64,000 bases of DNA from Muscardinus avellanarius (GCA_963383645.1 OY726564.1:110196540-110260539); one strand, 5' to 3'. Numbered from the stretch's first letter, positions 22,895 to 34,440 are shown. Notes: generated by a model from the letters alone, not told the origin. Translations and numbers: made by a program.

Positions 22895-23190
22895 AAAATC
22901 TGTATTAGTTAGCTTTGTCTATGGAAACAATCACTTGTCATCTATACAGATGACAAGTGAAAATAGGGTGAAGGAGAGAGGTGGATGAGGGAGGAGAGAG
23001 AGACATTTGTAAAAAGAATTAGCTCAAAGTCAGGGAGGTAAATCCAGACTAGGATAACCAATGATATAATTCCAGTCCAGATCTGAAGGCTCGAGAAGCA
23101 AGAAATACAGTGGGGTAAGTTTCTGTCCTTCAGATAATCCTTTACAGTTTGGAGATTGATTCTTTAGTGAAGGGTTAATTTTTCTCTAAA
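22895..23190 (+). repeat. Old interspersed-repeat fragment containing a perfect hairpin
   Basis: It begins TGTATTAGTTAGCTTTGTCT. Words such as TTCCAGTCCAGATCTGAAGG resemble a common mammalian interspersed repeat. At 22931-22960 there is a perfect stem of 13-bp arms (TCACTTGTCATCT and its complement) around a 4-base ATAC loop. Confidence 0.35.
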
Positions 23191-23417
23191 TTTTGAAACT
23201 GTTGTCAAAATTCATTGGCTTCCCACAAAATATCAGGTGAGGTTCATGCTCAATCTGAGAGAGACCCTAAAACATTGTCTTACAACCTAATACCATATCC
23301 CTTGCAATGTTTGTTAAACAGAGGTTGGAATATAAAGGGCCCGATATTAATATTTTTAATTATTTTAACCAGCTGGAGGTACAGTTCAATAGTCAAACAC
23401 AAAGGCTCTAGCACCAA

Positions 23418-23472
23418 TATGTATGTATGTATGTAAGTATGTATGTATATATATAATTACATATATATAATT
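23418..23472. repeat. (ATGT)n/(AT)n microsatellite
   Basis: TATG units turn into TA dinucleotides, then an ATATATATAATT tail. Confidence 0.9.
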
Positions 23473-23564
23473 TTAATCACATTATGACACAATAATTTCC
23501 ACAAACTAAAATGCCTATGTAAAGTATATAATTCAGTATGATTTGACAAAGATATGTGTACAGA

Positions 23565-23883
23565 TTTAACACCCCTGATCTGAAATTAAAAAATTTAAAA
23601 TGTTCCAAAATCTGAAACTTTCTGAGCATCTACATGAGACCATAAGTCAAAAATACCACATGTGACCTTGTGTAATGAGCCATAGTCAAAACATGGGTAC
23701 ACTTAAAAGCAGTGTATAGTCACCTTCGTACTATGTGTGCAAGATATAGGAAACATTAGTGAATTACATGTTTAGACATGGGTTGCATTCCCAAGGTATA
23801 TCATTTTATACATATATTGCAAAATCTGAAAATAAATCTGAATTCCGAAACACTTCTGGTCCCACATATTTCAAATACAGGAA

Positions 23884-23885
<2 letters not shown>
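23565..23885 (+). repeat. Ancient DNA-transposon-like repeat fragment
   Basis: CACCCCTGATCTGAAATTAA, ATGTTCCAAAATCTGAAACT and TTCTGAGCATCTACATGAGA match the layout of a widespread mammalian repeat (the 'ccaaaatccgaaactttttgagc' element). A second relative lies to its right (AAAATCTGAAAATAAATCTG). Exact family uncertain. Confidence 0.45.

Positions 23886-23886
<1 letters not shown>

Positions 23887-23928
<42 letters not shown>
23887..23928. repeat. (CA)n microsatellite
   Basis: About 21 CA units, uninterrupted. Confidence 0.97.
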
Positions 23929-23929
<1 letters not shown>

Positions 23930-24044
23930 AATACTATGAAAATATATACAATTTCCATCACCGTAAAAAGCTCCTTCGTGTTCATTCACTGTCAGTTCTA
24001 CCCTTCATTCCAAAAGGTCAATAATCTCTCTCTTATGATTAATT

Positions 24045-25620
24045 AGCTTTATCTGTTCTTGAATCTTCTCACAAATGGATTAACAGAGTACACATTCTTT
24101 TGTGTCTAGCTTTTTCTACTTGGCATAATGCTTTTAAGATTCCTCCATGTTTCTGCATATATTGGTAGTTCATTCCTTTCTACTGCTGAGAGGTATTCCA
24201 TTGAATGGACATACCACAATTTGCCACTGGATGATGGATGTTTGGATAATACTGAGTTTGGAATGAATATGAATTAAGTTGCTGTGAACTGTCATGTACA
24301 AGTCCTCCCTCGCTTTCATTCAAAAACTGAAATCATTGAGTCAGAAGATATGTGTGTCACTTTATAATATACTACCAAACTGTTTTCCTTACATTCCCAC
24401 AAAAAACTCATGAGAGTTTAAATGGCTTCAACATTCTTGCCAACATTTGATGTGGTCAGTTTTTTTTTAAGTCCTGGTAGAGATGTAGTGGAACATCATT
24501 GTGGTTTTAATTGCTTTAAGATGCTGAGTACATTTTCATGTGTTTATTGGTCACATATATCTTCTTTTGTAAAGTGCTATAAAACATTTTGAAATATTTT
24601 ATTGGGTCATTTTTATTCTTATTATCAAGCTATAAGAGTCTTTTATAGATGCCAGATACAAGTCCTTTGACACAATATTTCAAGTATTCCCTCTTATAGT
24701 ATGAATTTTCATTTTTAGTGGTGCTTTTGAAAAGGATATTTTATTTTGATAAAGTTTAATTCATCTTTATTCTTTTCTGTTTTATGCTTTATATGTAAAA
24801 AATCTTAACATTTTAAGGTTGCAACAATTCCTCTTTTGTGTTTTCTTCTAGAGGTTGTATAGCCTTAGCTTTTATTCTAAGAATTATAATTCACTCTAAG
24901 TACATTAATTTTTCTGGTGTACAGTAAGGGTCAGTGGCAGTTTTTTACATGTACAGTATTCAAAAGTTATGGCAGTGCTTGTTTAAAAGACTATTTTTCT
25001 CCCATTTAATTTTTTGTCCCTTTTTTCATCCGTGTATGTGGGAGTCTTCGTTTAGACTATATTTTGTTTGAACTGTCTTTGTGTGAATACCACACTATTC
25101 TGAATACTTTAGCTTTGTTGTAATATTTAAAATATGATAATGTAAGTCTTCCTACTTTGTTTTACTTTTTCAAACTTGTTTGAATCATTCGAGTCCTTTG
25201 ATGGTCCTATGTACATTTTAGAATGAGTACCTCAATTTATACGGAGGAGGTTCTAGAATTATAGTTAGGCTTGCATTGAATCTGTAGATTAACTTGGAAG
25301 AGAACTGACCACAATATTGTATCTTTTGATCCATGAGCATAATATACTTCTCCATCTATTTAAGTATTCTTTTAATTTCTCTCACCAAAGTGTTAAAGTT
25401 TTCACTGCACAAGTATTACAAGTACCTTGTCTTCTATACATGTGCACCCCTGTTATCTCTCTGTGTGTCCAAATTTCTACTTCTTATAAAGACACAAGTC
25501 AGAGCCCAGAAGGGCCTGCCCTATAGCCTCATTTTAACTTGATTCTTTAACTGTCCTGCCTCCAGATGTCAGTCTGAGGTGTTAGAAGTTAGGTGTCAAC
25601 ATATTAATGGGGAAAAAAAA
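24045..25620 (-). mobile_element. Old L1 (L1M/HAL1-like), antisense 3' part
   Basis: Reverse-complement L1 3' sequence in order: TCTAGCTTTTTCTACTTGGC, TTCCTCCATGTTTCTGCATA, GAGAGGTATTCCATTGAATG, AAGTTGCTGTGAACTGTCAT, CATTTTCATGTGTTTATTGG and TAGATGCCAGATACAAGTCC. It is AT-rich, old and broken in all frames. It forms the left part of one antisense element that resumes at 26160 and 29884. Confidence 0.75.
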
Positions 25621-25624
25621 AATT

Positions 25625-26125
25625 TGTTTCTCCAGAAAAACATTCTCAAAAAAAAAAAACCCAGAACCAATAAGATATATAGAGATATACAGACATAAAT
25701 CCATCATGAGGGATTGGCTCTCATCATAATGTAGGTGATGAGCCCCACAGTCTGCTGTGTGCAAGCAGGAAAACTAATGGTGTGGTTCCAGTTGAAACAT
25801 GAAGGCCTGCATTCCAAGAGAGCAGACAGTTAGGTCTCAGTCTGATCCCAAAGGCCAGAGAAGTAGAAGTGCCATTATCAGAGGGCAGGAGAAATTGGAT
25901 GCCCCAAGCTCAGAGGGAGCAAATCTACTTTTTCCAACTTTTTTTCTATTTAAGCCCTCCACAGATTGGATGATTCACATTGGTGAGGGCAGCCTTCTTT
26001 ACTCAGTCTAATAGTAACTAATCTCTTCCAGAAACACTCTGAACACTACTCCAAAATTACATTTTACCACCTATCTGGGTATCCCTTAGCCCAGTGAAAA
26101 TTGACATAAACCCTAAAAACAGGCG
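25625..26125 (+). repeat. Interspersed repeat inserted in the old L1
   Basis: Words in order: CTCCAGAAAAACATTCTC, CCCAGAACCAATAAGATATA, CCAGAGAAGTAGAAGTGCCA, TCCACAGATTGGATGATTCA, TTTACTCAGTCTAATAGTAA and GCCCAGTGAAAATTGACATA. They follow a very common mammalian repeat (ctccagagaaacagaaccaatagga ... cagtcaagttgacacataaa). The family name is uncertain. It splits the antisense L1. Confidence 0.5.
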
Positions 26126-26159
26126 GGACGACCATAATACGCTGACTAGACATTGTAAA

Positions 26160-26770
26160 AACAAACATCCTTGACTTGTTCACAATCTATGTGCCAGCTA
26201 TTTAGTTGTTCTCCATTAAATATGATGTTCCCTGTGGCTTTCTATAGATGCACTATAAGTCAGAAATACAGCAAAATATGCTTCTGTTCCTAGTTTGTTG
26301 AGTTTTGATCATGAACAGAAACTGTATTTTTTCAAATTCTTTTTAGTACATAATTCTTGGAAATTTACCTTATTCTAAAATCTAGTCTTTATGATATTAA
26401 TATAGGAATTCTAGATTTCATTTGATTAGTGTTTGTATGGTTACATATGTTTCCATCCTTTTATTGGAAGCTATTTGTGACATTATATTTAAAGTATGCT
26501 TTTTACAGACAATAAAACAAGAACAAGAATAATGGGTTCTTCTTTTTTCACTCTGATGTCAGCCAGCCCTGCAATCAAAGTGTTTAGAAAGGTTACATTT
26601 AATGTGATTATAGATAGGGTTAAGTTGGATTTGACTGTCCTGATAATTCTATGCTTTTATCCAATTCTTTTTGTTCATCATTTTCTGTCTTCTTTGAGGA
26701 TAAATATTGTATCATTTATAGTATCTCTATTATTGTATTAATAGCTCTACCTCAGGATTGTTTAGTTTCT

Positions 26771-26815
<45 letters not shown>

Positions 26816-27575
26816 ACTGCTCTAGGATTTAAGATACATTTTGTAACCTATCTGTCACAGTTTGCCTGCAGATTCTCTTATCCCACTTACATCAGAATTC
26901 TTCCACTCTTCCCTTCCCATCCTTTGGGAAGGATGTAGTTTATATTTGCATATATTATGAACTATAAAATGTATTACTAATTTTTCTTTAAGCACTTATT
27001 ATATCTTTTCAATTGATTTTTAAGATAAAATGGTCTTTACTCACATATTTATAATTTATTCAGATCTTCACTTCATAATGTACCTCTAATTTCTCTCTCA
27101 AAAATGTCTTTTAACATTGCTTATAGTTCAAATCTTCTGGACACAAATTATTTCAGCTTTTGTTTGTCCTAAAAAGTCATTATTATTCACTTTATATAGA
27201 ATTCTAATCATACAGGGCATTTTTACTTGTTTTATTTGGAGTTTTTGTTTATTTATTAACAAACATGTTATTGTTTGTTTATCACTTTAAAGTTGGTCAA
27301 TTCCACTGTCTTCTGGTTTTAAAATTTTTAGATATTAAAAATACAGCTATCCCTATGTTTTTCCAGCCATAATATGCCCCCCATGCCCACTACACTTTAA
27401 GATTTACTCTGTATTCCTAGTATTTATACATTTGGTTATGATGCATTATAAAGTGGTTTTTTCTTTTTATTCTGATTAAAGTTACTTTAACTTCTCAAGA
27501 TATGTAGGCTTCTAATTTTCATCAAATTTAGAAAAATTTAGTCAGTATTCTTTCCAGAGATAAATAATTTCTAAT
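26160..27575 (-). mobile_element. Old L1 (L1M/HAL1-like), antisense middle part
   Basis: Continues the antisense element: TAGTTTGTTGAGTTTTGATC, ATTGGAAGCTATTTGTGACA, TTATTTCAGCTTTTGTTTGT, ATTCCACTGTCTTCTGGTTT and CTTCTAATTTTCATCAAATT. A TG microsatellite (26773-26815) is embedded. Most of ORF2 appears to be missing, as in HAL1-type elements; this is inference from the short length between the 3' and 5' parts. Confidence 0.6.
26773..26815. repeat. (TG)n microsatellite
   Basis: About 21 uninterrupted TG units inside the old antisense L1. Confidence 0.97.
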
Positions 27576-28160
27576 TTCTAAAACATTTTTATTGGTGCAT
27601 TGTAGTCATACATTTTAATGGAATACAAGATGGTAGAGACACACATGCACACATCACCCAATTAGCCCTTCCCCAATTCCTGCCCCACTTTCTCCCCCTC
27701 CCTCCTTTTCATGCTTGGCTTAGTGATTGACTTTGATATGTTTGCTAAAGGGCATCATGTGCATTAGAGAATTTCCCTCGTCCCCCCTCCCATCCCCTTA
27801 TTTGTGGCCTTATTTGCTCATCTATAGAATCTCCTTCTTCATCTAGAGTTCCTTCTATGACTTATTTCTCCCTAGATTTTGCATATTAGGGAGAACATCC
27901 GATTTCTTATTTTTGGTGACTAATCTCACTTAGCATAAGGTCCTCCAGTTCCATTCATTTTCCTGTAAATGATGTTAATTGTGTTTTTCTTTATGGCTGA
28001 GTAAAATTCCATTGTGTATATATCCCATAGTTTTGTAATCCATTAATCTTTTGATGGACATTTTGGTTGGTTCCATAGTTTGGCAACTGAATTGTGTAGC
28101 TATGGACATAGATGCCCATGCATTAGGTTGGTAGTTTTGTTTCCTTGGGAAGGGGGTTAG
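27576..28160 (-). mobile_element. Younger L1 3' end, antisense
   Basis: Starts at an L1 3' terminus in reverse complement (TTTTTATTGGTGCATTGTAG). It runs through a C-rich 3' UTR (AATTAGCCCTTCCCCAATTC) and then the end of ORF2 (AGTAAAATTCCATTGTGTAT, AATCTTTTGATGGACATTTT, GGTTGGTTCCATAGTTTGGC). It shares its 3' UTR with the 3' end of the composite element at 42076-42450. Directly followed by sense-oriented ORF2 sequence. Confidence 0.85.
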
Positions 28161-28165
28161 ATAAG

Positions 28166-29883
28166 CCTCTGGAACACTTTGAAGGCAGTATTAAGAGGTA
28201 AATTCATACCACTGAGTGTTCACATAAGAAAAACAGAAAATCATCAAATAAATAACCTAATGACATACCTCAATGCCCTTGAAAACAGGAACAATCCAAC
28301 CCCAAAGCCAGTAGAAGACAGGAAATTATTAAAATAAGAGCAGAAATTAACGAAGTAGAGAATAAAAAAAAATAGAGAAAATCAACAAAACCAAAAGCTG
28401 GTTTCTCGAAAAAATTAACAAGATAGATAAACCACTAACCAACCTAACCAAAAAAAGAGAGAATCAATCCAAATTATGAGGATAAGAGACTAAAAAGAAT
28501 ATATTACTGCTGACAGTGTAGAAATCCAGAGGATTATCAGAAACTACTTTGAAAAACTAATCTGTAACAAAATGGAAAATCTGGAGGAAATTGACAACTT
28601 TCAAGATAAATATAACCTGCCTAAACTGAGTCAAGAAGATATAATAAATTTAAACCAACCAATAGCTATCAAAGAGATTGAAAGAGCAATAAAGAGTTTA
28701 CCATCAAAGAAAAACCCAGGAACAGATGGTTTCCCAAGTAAATTTTATAAAACTTTTATAAAAGAACTAATCCTGATACTCCTCAATCTAATTCATGAAA
28801 TAGAAAAAAAAAATGGGACTCTCCTAAATACATTCTCTGAAGCCAAAATTACATTAATACCAAAACAAAATAAAGACAGCTCAAGGAAGACAGCTCAAAA
28901 CTACAGGCCTATGTCTTTGATGAACTTGGATGCAAAACTGCTAAACAAAATACTAGCAACATGCATTCAAAACCACACCAAGAAAATCATACACCATGAC
29001 CAAGTAGGGCTCATCCCAGGGATGAAAAGCTGGTTCAACATACAAACCATTCCAAGTAATTCATCACATAAACAGAACCAAAGACAAAAATCACATGATC
29101 ATTTCAATAGACGCTGAAAAAGCATTTGACAAAATCCAACATCTATTTATGCTTAAAGCACTGCAGAGAATTGGAACAGACGGAACACACCTCAACATCA
29201 TAAAGGCAAACTGCAATAGGCGAACAGCCAATATCATATTAAATGGGGGAAAAAACTGCGAGAATTCCCCCTAAAAATAGGAACAAGACAAGGATGTCCA
29301 TTTCACCACTTCTTTTCAATATAGTACTTGAGATGCTAGCCAGAGCAATATGGCAAGAAAGGGAATACAAATAGAAAAAGAAGAACTCAAACTTTCACTA
29401 TATGCAAATGACCTGATACTACACTTAGAAGACCCAATAAACTCAACCAAAAGGCTTATAGAACTGATCAACAAATTCAGGATGGTATCTGGATACAAAA
29501 TCAATCTTAAAATATCAGAAGCTTTTCTGTATATCAATTATAAATCCACTGAGAAAGAAATCCAGAAAACACTTCCTCTCAGGATTTCCCACAAAAAATA
29601 AAATACTTAGGAATAAACTTAACCAAAAAGGTAAAAGACCTTTACAAAGAAAATTATAAAACATTGAAAAAATAAATTGAAGGAGACTAAAAGATGGAAA
29701 GATGTTCCATGTTCATGGATAGGCAGAATAAATATCATCAAAATAGCCATACTTCCAAAAGTGATCTACAGATTCAACTCAATACCCATTAAATTACCAA
29801 GATCATTCCTCACAGACATAGAAAACTCAGTCCTTAAATTCATTTGGAACAACAAAAATCCCAGAGTAACTAGAAAATTTTAA
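28166..29883 (+). pseudogene. L1 ORF2 (reverse transcriptase) fragment, inverted and broken
   Basis: Covers the middle of ORF2p, from just after the endonuclease region into the reverse transcriptase. Readable pieces are an open frame at 28572-29117 and shorter ones at 29350-29601 and 29677-29883. RT motifs are visible: the [17 protein letters not shown] block (about 28992-29044), the SFDKIQ-like block on a shifted frame ([10 protein letters not shown], near 29114) and the catalytic block as YANDLIL (29401-29421), where the first of the paired Asp residues is Asn. Several frameshifts and stops are present. It lies in opposite orientation to the adjoining 3' end at 27576-28160, which is expected for a 5'-inverted (twin-primed) L1 insertion. 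Confidence 0.85.
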
Positions 29884-30304
29884 TTGAATGTTGAACTTTG
29901 TTAATTTTATGTTTCTGAATTCTGGATTTTGTGGTCTTCCCTTAAAGAGTGTCTCATTTTGTTCTGGAAAGTTTTATAATACTTGGAATCAATAAGATCT
30001 TTTTGAATATTGTTTTTTAAGCCTTATAAAGTAGACCTGGAGTAGTCTTTAGTCTAAGTATGCTTTGGCCACACTACTGAGGCCTGACCTGCAGAGGTTC
30101 CGTTCCCATCAAATGCCCCAAATTTTTAACAAGGACTCCTTCTCCAGACTGCTGAGAATTTAAATACCTTTAAGCCCTGTGTAGGATCTGGAAACCTTTC
30201 AATGTCTAGCTTCCTCCTCACTCTTTGATAATAGACCCTGTGGGGTGTCCTCCTTTGCATGTACAAGTAAGTATCAACAAACTCAAGGATATTCCTATAA
30301 AATT
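29884..30304 (-). mobile_element. Old L1 (L1M/HAL1-like), antisense 5' part
   Basis: AATTGAATGTTGAACTTTGT, TGGAGTAGTCTTTAGTCTAA, CCACACTACTGAGGCCTGAC and CATCAAATGCCCCAAATTTT match the reverse complement of an old L1 5' region. It continues after the SINE at 30305-30598 to about 30710 (CTCCTCAGCTCTCCTGAATT). Confidence 0.55.
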
Positions 30305-30598
30305 TCTGAACCTCTTTTCTTTCTTTCTTTTTTTTTTTTTTTTTTTTTTTTTTGGTGGCGGGTCTGGGAACGGAACCCAGGAGCATTCAACCTCCAAGCT
30401 ACACTCCTTGCCATATTTTTTCTTCTTTATTTTGAAATCAGGTCTCACTGAGTTGCAGATGGCCTCACTAAGTAGCTGAGGCTGTCCACAAACTGAAATC
30501 CTCTGGTCTCAGCCTCCCGAATGCTGGTGTGCACCACCACATGGTGTGCACTACCACATGGTGTGCACCACCACATCCGGCTCTGAACCTCTTTTCTT
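30305..30598 (-). mobile_element. B1-ID SINE, antisense, with 17-bp target-site duplication
   Basis: A perfect direct repeat TCTGAACCTCTTTTCTT flanks the element at 30305-30321 and 30582-30598. The plus strand shows a poly(T) tail (30331-30353), then the reverse-complement ID part (GAACGGAACCCAGGAGCATT ... CCAAGCTACACTCCTTGCC), then the B1 head (CTCAGCCTCCCGAATGCTGG). The 5' end of the SINE contains three tandem 17-bp copies at 30526-30576. It sits inside the old antisense L1. Confidence 0.92.
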
Positions 30599-30711
30599 AT
30601 GCAGCTTCCTCCTTTCCAATACTCTGCTCCAATAATTCCAGCTCCTCAGCTCTCCTGAATTCTCTTTCTCTGAAGCTCAACACTTCTGAAATGCTCTGTT
30701 TGAGATTCTCA

Positions 30712-30760
30712 TATATATTTTTTATTGGTGGATTAGAGTCTCACATTATATTGTAGTTCA
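30712..30760 (-). mobile_element. Very short L1 3' end, antisense
   Basis: TATTTTTTATTGGTGGATTA and GAGTCTCACATTATATTGTA are a diverged reverse complement of the L1 terminus. Only the last few tens of bases are recognisable. Confidence 0.4.
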
Positions 30761-31149
30761 GACTGATAGGCCCATATATGCATATAGCACTTGGTGGGTT
30801 CTCCTCTTTGAGCTAGGCATGGAAAGTGCCTCCAGGAATAAAGTTGAGCAATTGTAGGCCCACACTACATGTTTCTGTACTTGCAGAATCACGTTGGTAG
30901 GTTGCTAGTTTTCCACCATCCAAAACAGCTGTCTCCTCTACTTTAGCCAGTGTTAAAGCTCTTTATGATTACAAGCAGAATAGAGCCCCAGTAATTCTGT
31001 CATAGTCAGAAGCAGTCATTTGCCCCAACATATTTTTGTTTGTTTTTAAAATATAAATATATAGATTACTTTGATTTGTAGACAAAAATCACCTGGGAAA
31101 CTTTGGAAGAATTAGGTTGAATAAAATGTTATGTCAATGATTATTGTGT
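30761..31149. other. Unique non-coding stretch
   Basis: Nothing recognisable. Confidence 0.35.
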
Positions 31150-31498
31150 TATTTTTATTTTTATCATTTGACCAAATGAACTGGAAGGGAGAAATCAGGG
31201 AAGGGAAAGTCACTTGCATCCATCATGAAACTGCACATTATCTGTGTTCAAATGACCAGATGAGCAAATAAGGTGACCTAGAGAGGGGGGTGGCAAGGGG
31301 GAAGAAGAAAATTTCCTAATGTATATTATGTACATTCACAAACACGTCAAATTCAATCACTAAGTCAAACATGACAGGAAGGGAGGGAGGGAACAGGGTG
31401 GGAACTGGGGAAGGGCAAAATGACTTATGTGTGCATGTATGCCTCTATCATCTTGTACCCCATTAAGATGTATGACTACAATGCACCAATAAAAAAAA
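31150..31498 (+). mobile_element. L1 3' UTR, sense
   Basis: A purine-rich 3' UTR (GGGAGGGAGGGAACAGGGTG, GGAACTGGGGAAGGGCAAAA) is followed by CATCTTGTACCCCATTAAGA and the terminus CTACAATGCACCAATAAAAA. 5'-truncated, no ORF left. Confidence 0.75.
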
Positions 31499-31584
31499 TG
31501 ACTACCACAGCCATTACCAAAGATAAAGGGGCTCTATTTTTGTTGGTAGGTGGAGGCTCCAAAAGATAAGTGAAGAAAGTAAGG

Positions 31585-31589
<5 letters not shown>

Positions 31590-31666
<77 letters not shown>
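31590..31666. repeat. (AT)n(GT)n compound microsatellite
   Basis: About 23 AT units pass directly into about 15 GT units. Confidence 0.97.
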
Positions 31667-31668
<2 letters not shown>

Positions 31669-32222
31669 ATCTGTATGTATGGCTAGAACTATTTCAAAAG
31701 AATCCACAGAAATTAATGCTTCTACAATAATATTAAGGAAAATATTTCTCTGAAAAAATATAAAAATCTGCATTGGATAATACCCTTTTATACTATTTTT
31801 TTCAAAGGTATCCATTTTTTTCCTGATGACTTTTAAAAATCAGTTACAGTAAAGAACTTGCTATCAATCAACCAATTTTCCCAACTATGTTCCAGTACAT
31901 CATAAAGAGGATAGTGCCACCCTGTACCGTTAATGGAGATCATAGAATCATTGGACAAGGAACTCTCAGAGCCATGTCAAGAAGTCCTTCACACTTTCCA
32001 GACTTACACCTAATGGAAAATAAATCATGAAACAAAACTGCCAAGTGACTTCCTGAGGTTGATGACACAGATGCTCTGTCTTTTCAACTCACAAAAATAG
32101 AGATGCTTAATTCATAAGATACTGATCCCAGAAACCAAACAGAGCTTAATGGTTGTTTGTGCTGTTCCTTCCCTGCCGTGTTTTTTCTCCCAGAAAACTG
32201 CTATTACTGAAATTAATAAGCT
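31667..32222. other. Unique non-coding stretch
   Basis: Nothing recognisable. Confidence 0.4.
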
Positions 32223-32460
32223 ATTCTATTTTCTTTTTAAAATTTTTGTGTATTGGGAATGGAACCCAGAGACATTCTACCTCTGAGCTACACTCCCAGC
32301 TCCATTTTATTTTTTATTTTGAAGCAGGGTCTCGCTAAGTTTCTGAGGGTCTATGAAGTTGCTGAGACTGGCCTTAAACCTGCCATCCCCCTGTCTCAAC
32401 TTTCCAAGTACCAGGATTGCAGGTGTGTGCCACCACATCTGGGTAATCATTCTATTTTCT
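32223..32460 (-). mobile_element. B1-ID SINE, antisense, with 12-bp target-site duplication
   Basis: ATTCTATTTTCT occurs at 32223-32234 and 32449-32460. Between them lie the reverse-complement ID tail (GGGAATGGAACCCAGAGACA ... CTGAGCTACACTCCCAGC) and the B1 head (CAAGTACCAGGATTGCAGGT, GTGTGCCACCACATCTGGGT). Moderately diverged. Confidence 0.9.
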
Positions 32461-32739
32461 AATCTAAGGAGGCATGCTGTGACACCTGCCTCCTGAGTGT
32501 AGGAATGTGGAGATACTTTCCAGAATGCCAAGAGTCAACCCTATGCCTAAACCTTACAATAAAGAAATATTACTTTCTCCAGAATTCCTATTTCACAGTA
32601 TAAGGGTCATGTCTCCTTTACTCAAGAATAAGGTCAACCCCACCCTGGAATAATTAACTTATTGACTAAGAAATTTTCATCTTACTATGAGAAAAATCAG
32701 GTTTCACAGATGCATCTATGTCTGTGTTTTTCTTTTCTT

Positions 32740-33302
32740 TTATGATACTAAGAATCTATTGCAATTCTTCTGTTCATATGGGAGGTACCCAACCCTAATC
32801 TTTGTAATCGGTCAACATGTAACATGACAAATTACAGGAATAAATTATAAAAATTAAAGTTGCAGATGGAATTGCCATTGCTAATTAGCTAGCCTTAAAA
32901 TAGGAAGATTTTTCTGGATTATCCAAGTAGGCCCAATATCATCAAAAAGTTCTCAAAGTAGAAATGAGAAGCAGAGGAGGAGTTATAATCAGATTGATGA
33001 AATATGAAATATGACCAACCACTGCTGGCTTTGAAGATGGACAAGGACTGCCAGCCAATGAATGTGAGAAGCCTCTAGAAGCTGTAATAGGCATAGAAAT
33101 AGATTCTCCCCTATAGCCTCTGGGGGATGGGCAGGGGACAGCCCTCCTGAGATTTTGATTTTCACCTTAGCCCAGTGGATGAAAATCTGCAACCTATGTC
33201 AGATTTATGACCTGTAGAGTTGCAAGATAATATATTATTTGTTGTTTTAAGTCACTAAATTTTGGACAATTTGTTTCAGCAATAGGAAAGTAATACAATA
33301 TG
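32740..33302 (+). mobile_element. MLT1-type (MaLR) LTR, sense
   Basis: In order: AAAGTTGCAGATGGAATTGC, ACCTTAAAATAGGAAG in diverged form, TTTTTCTGGATTATCCAAGT, AGGCCCAATATCATCA, CTGCTGGCTTTGAAGATGGA, AAGCCTCTAGAAGCTGTAAT, GATTCTCCCCTATAGCCTCT, and the 3' part TTGTTGTTTTAAGTCACTAA ... CAGCAATAGGAAAGTAATAC. This is the characteristic path of an MLT1-family solo LTR, an ancient non-autonomous ERVL-related element. No internal sequence is attached. Confidence 0.85.
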
Positions 33303-34149
33303 TTTATCCCCCAGTGTTTATAAATAGGACTGGTCATAGCATACAACACTTCTTTTAACAAGCTTGGAAAGAAACCAGGACATGGACTCTATAGATACAC
33401 AAGCATGTTGTACAACTTTCCTTTCATGTAGCTAATGTTAGGTTCCGTTTGATAGTAAATCCACACAGTTAACTTCAGAAGATCTAAGAAAAGGTCCTGC
33501 TCAGTTGGATGCAAAACAAGTTGTTTGAAACAAAATCAACTTAGTTTGCCACATACAAGCCTTCCACTACACTTACCACCTTTTGCCAGGAGAGAGAGCA
33601 CTACTGTCTTAATATCTTGACCACACCTCCTGAAACATATCTCAGTACTGTCTTGACTTGAAAATTTGACCAATGCAATGTCTATTTCATTTAGAGTGGA
33701 GCAGGGCATAGGTAAGGTTACTATTAAGAAAACTACACACAAATTCTTTAGCATAAACCAAAAAATAAATTTCTCCCTCCAAAAGAAATACATGATCAAC
33801 AATCGATCCGATTAATTAAACATTTCAGGGCAGGAGGCTTTAAATAGACAAAGCTGAGAAGACAGCCAGCTCCATCTCTATGTCCAGATCTATGTAAGAG
33901 TTACTCGTACTCACAAATACCAGGCACAGACTGCACTCACACCACTTAAGTTTAAAGATATATGCCAGGGACTCGTCTGGGTCATATCCACTTTGTTCCA
34001 ATGATCTCTAACAAATTGTCTGACTTCTGAAAGGATAGTGCTGACGGCTAACATGGCTACAATCAGATGTTTAGAGAAAAACTAAAAAACAAAACTTGCA
34101 AGGTTTTCCTTATTGCTTAATAGTCATCCCTACACTCACCAATAAGCAT

Positions 34150-34440
34150 CAGCCCTACTTAATTTTTAAGAAGGCTGTGTCCATATTTAACAGGGAACTT
34201 GGCCCACACGTTACATTTTATGTTACTCTGTGCTGATCACTTCTTCACTCGTGTGTTCCACAGGAGATTAACTTTTATTAGCGACTGTGAAGTGGAACCA
34301 CAACGCATTAATTTTATAAATGAGGTGTTGGCGTCACTATCACAAAAGGTTCTGAGGGAGGCTGAAGAGTGTGGCATCACCATGGCGACCTGCTGTGATG
34401 GGATCACCCAGGGGCAATGGACCACAGGAAACCCATTAGA
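34150..34440. promoter_or_regulatory. Candidate conserved non-coding block
   Basis: Repeat-free sequence with words typical of regulatory elements (TGTGTCCATATTTAACAGGG, a serum-response/MEF2-like core; ACAACGCATTAATTTTATAA; CATCACCATGGCGACC, an RFX-like core). Several frames stay open for 60-97 codons but no product is recognised. Confidence 0.2.

Noticed and set aside
28572..29117. 181-codon frame considered as a host gene.
   Set aside because: It is the reverse transcriptase part of L1 ORF2, interrupted downstream by frameshifts and stops.
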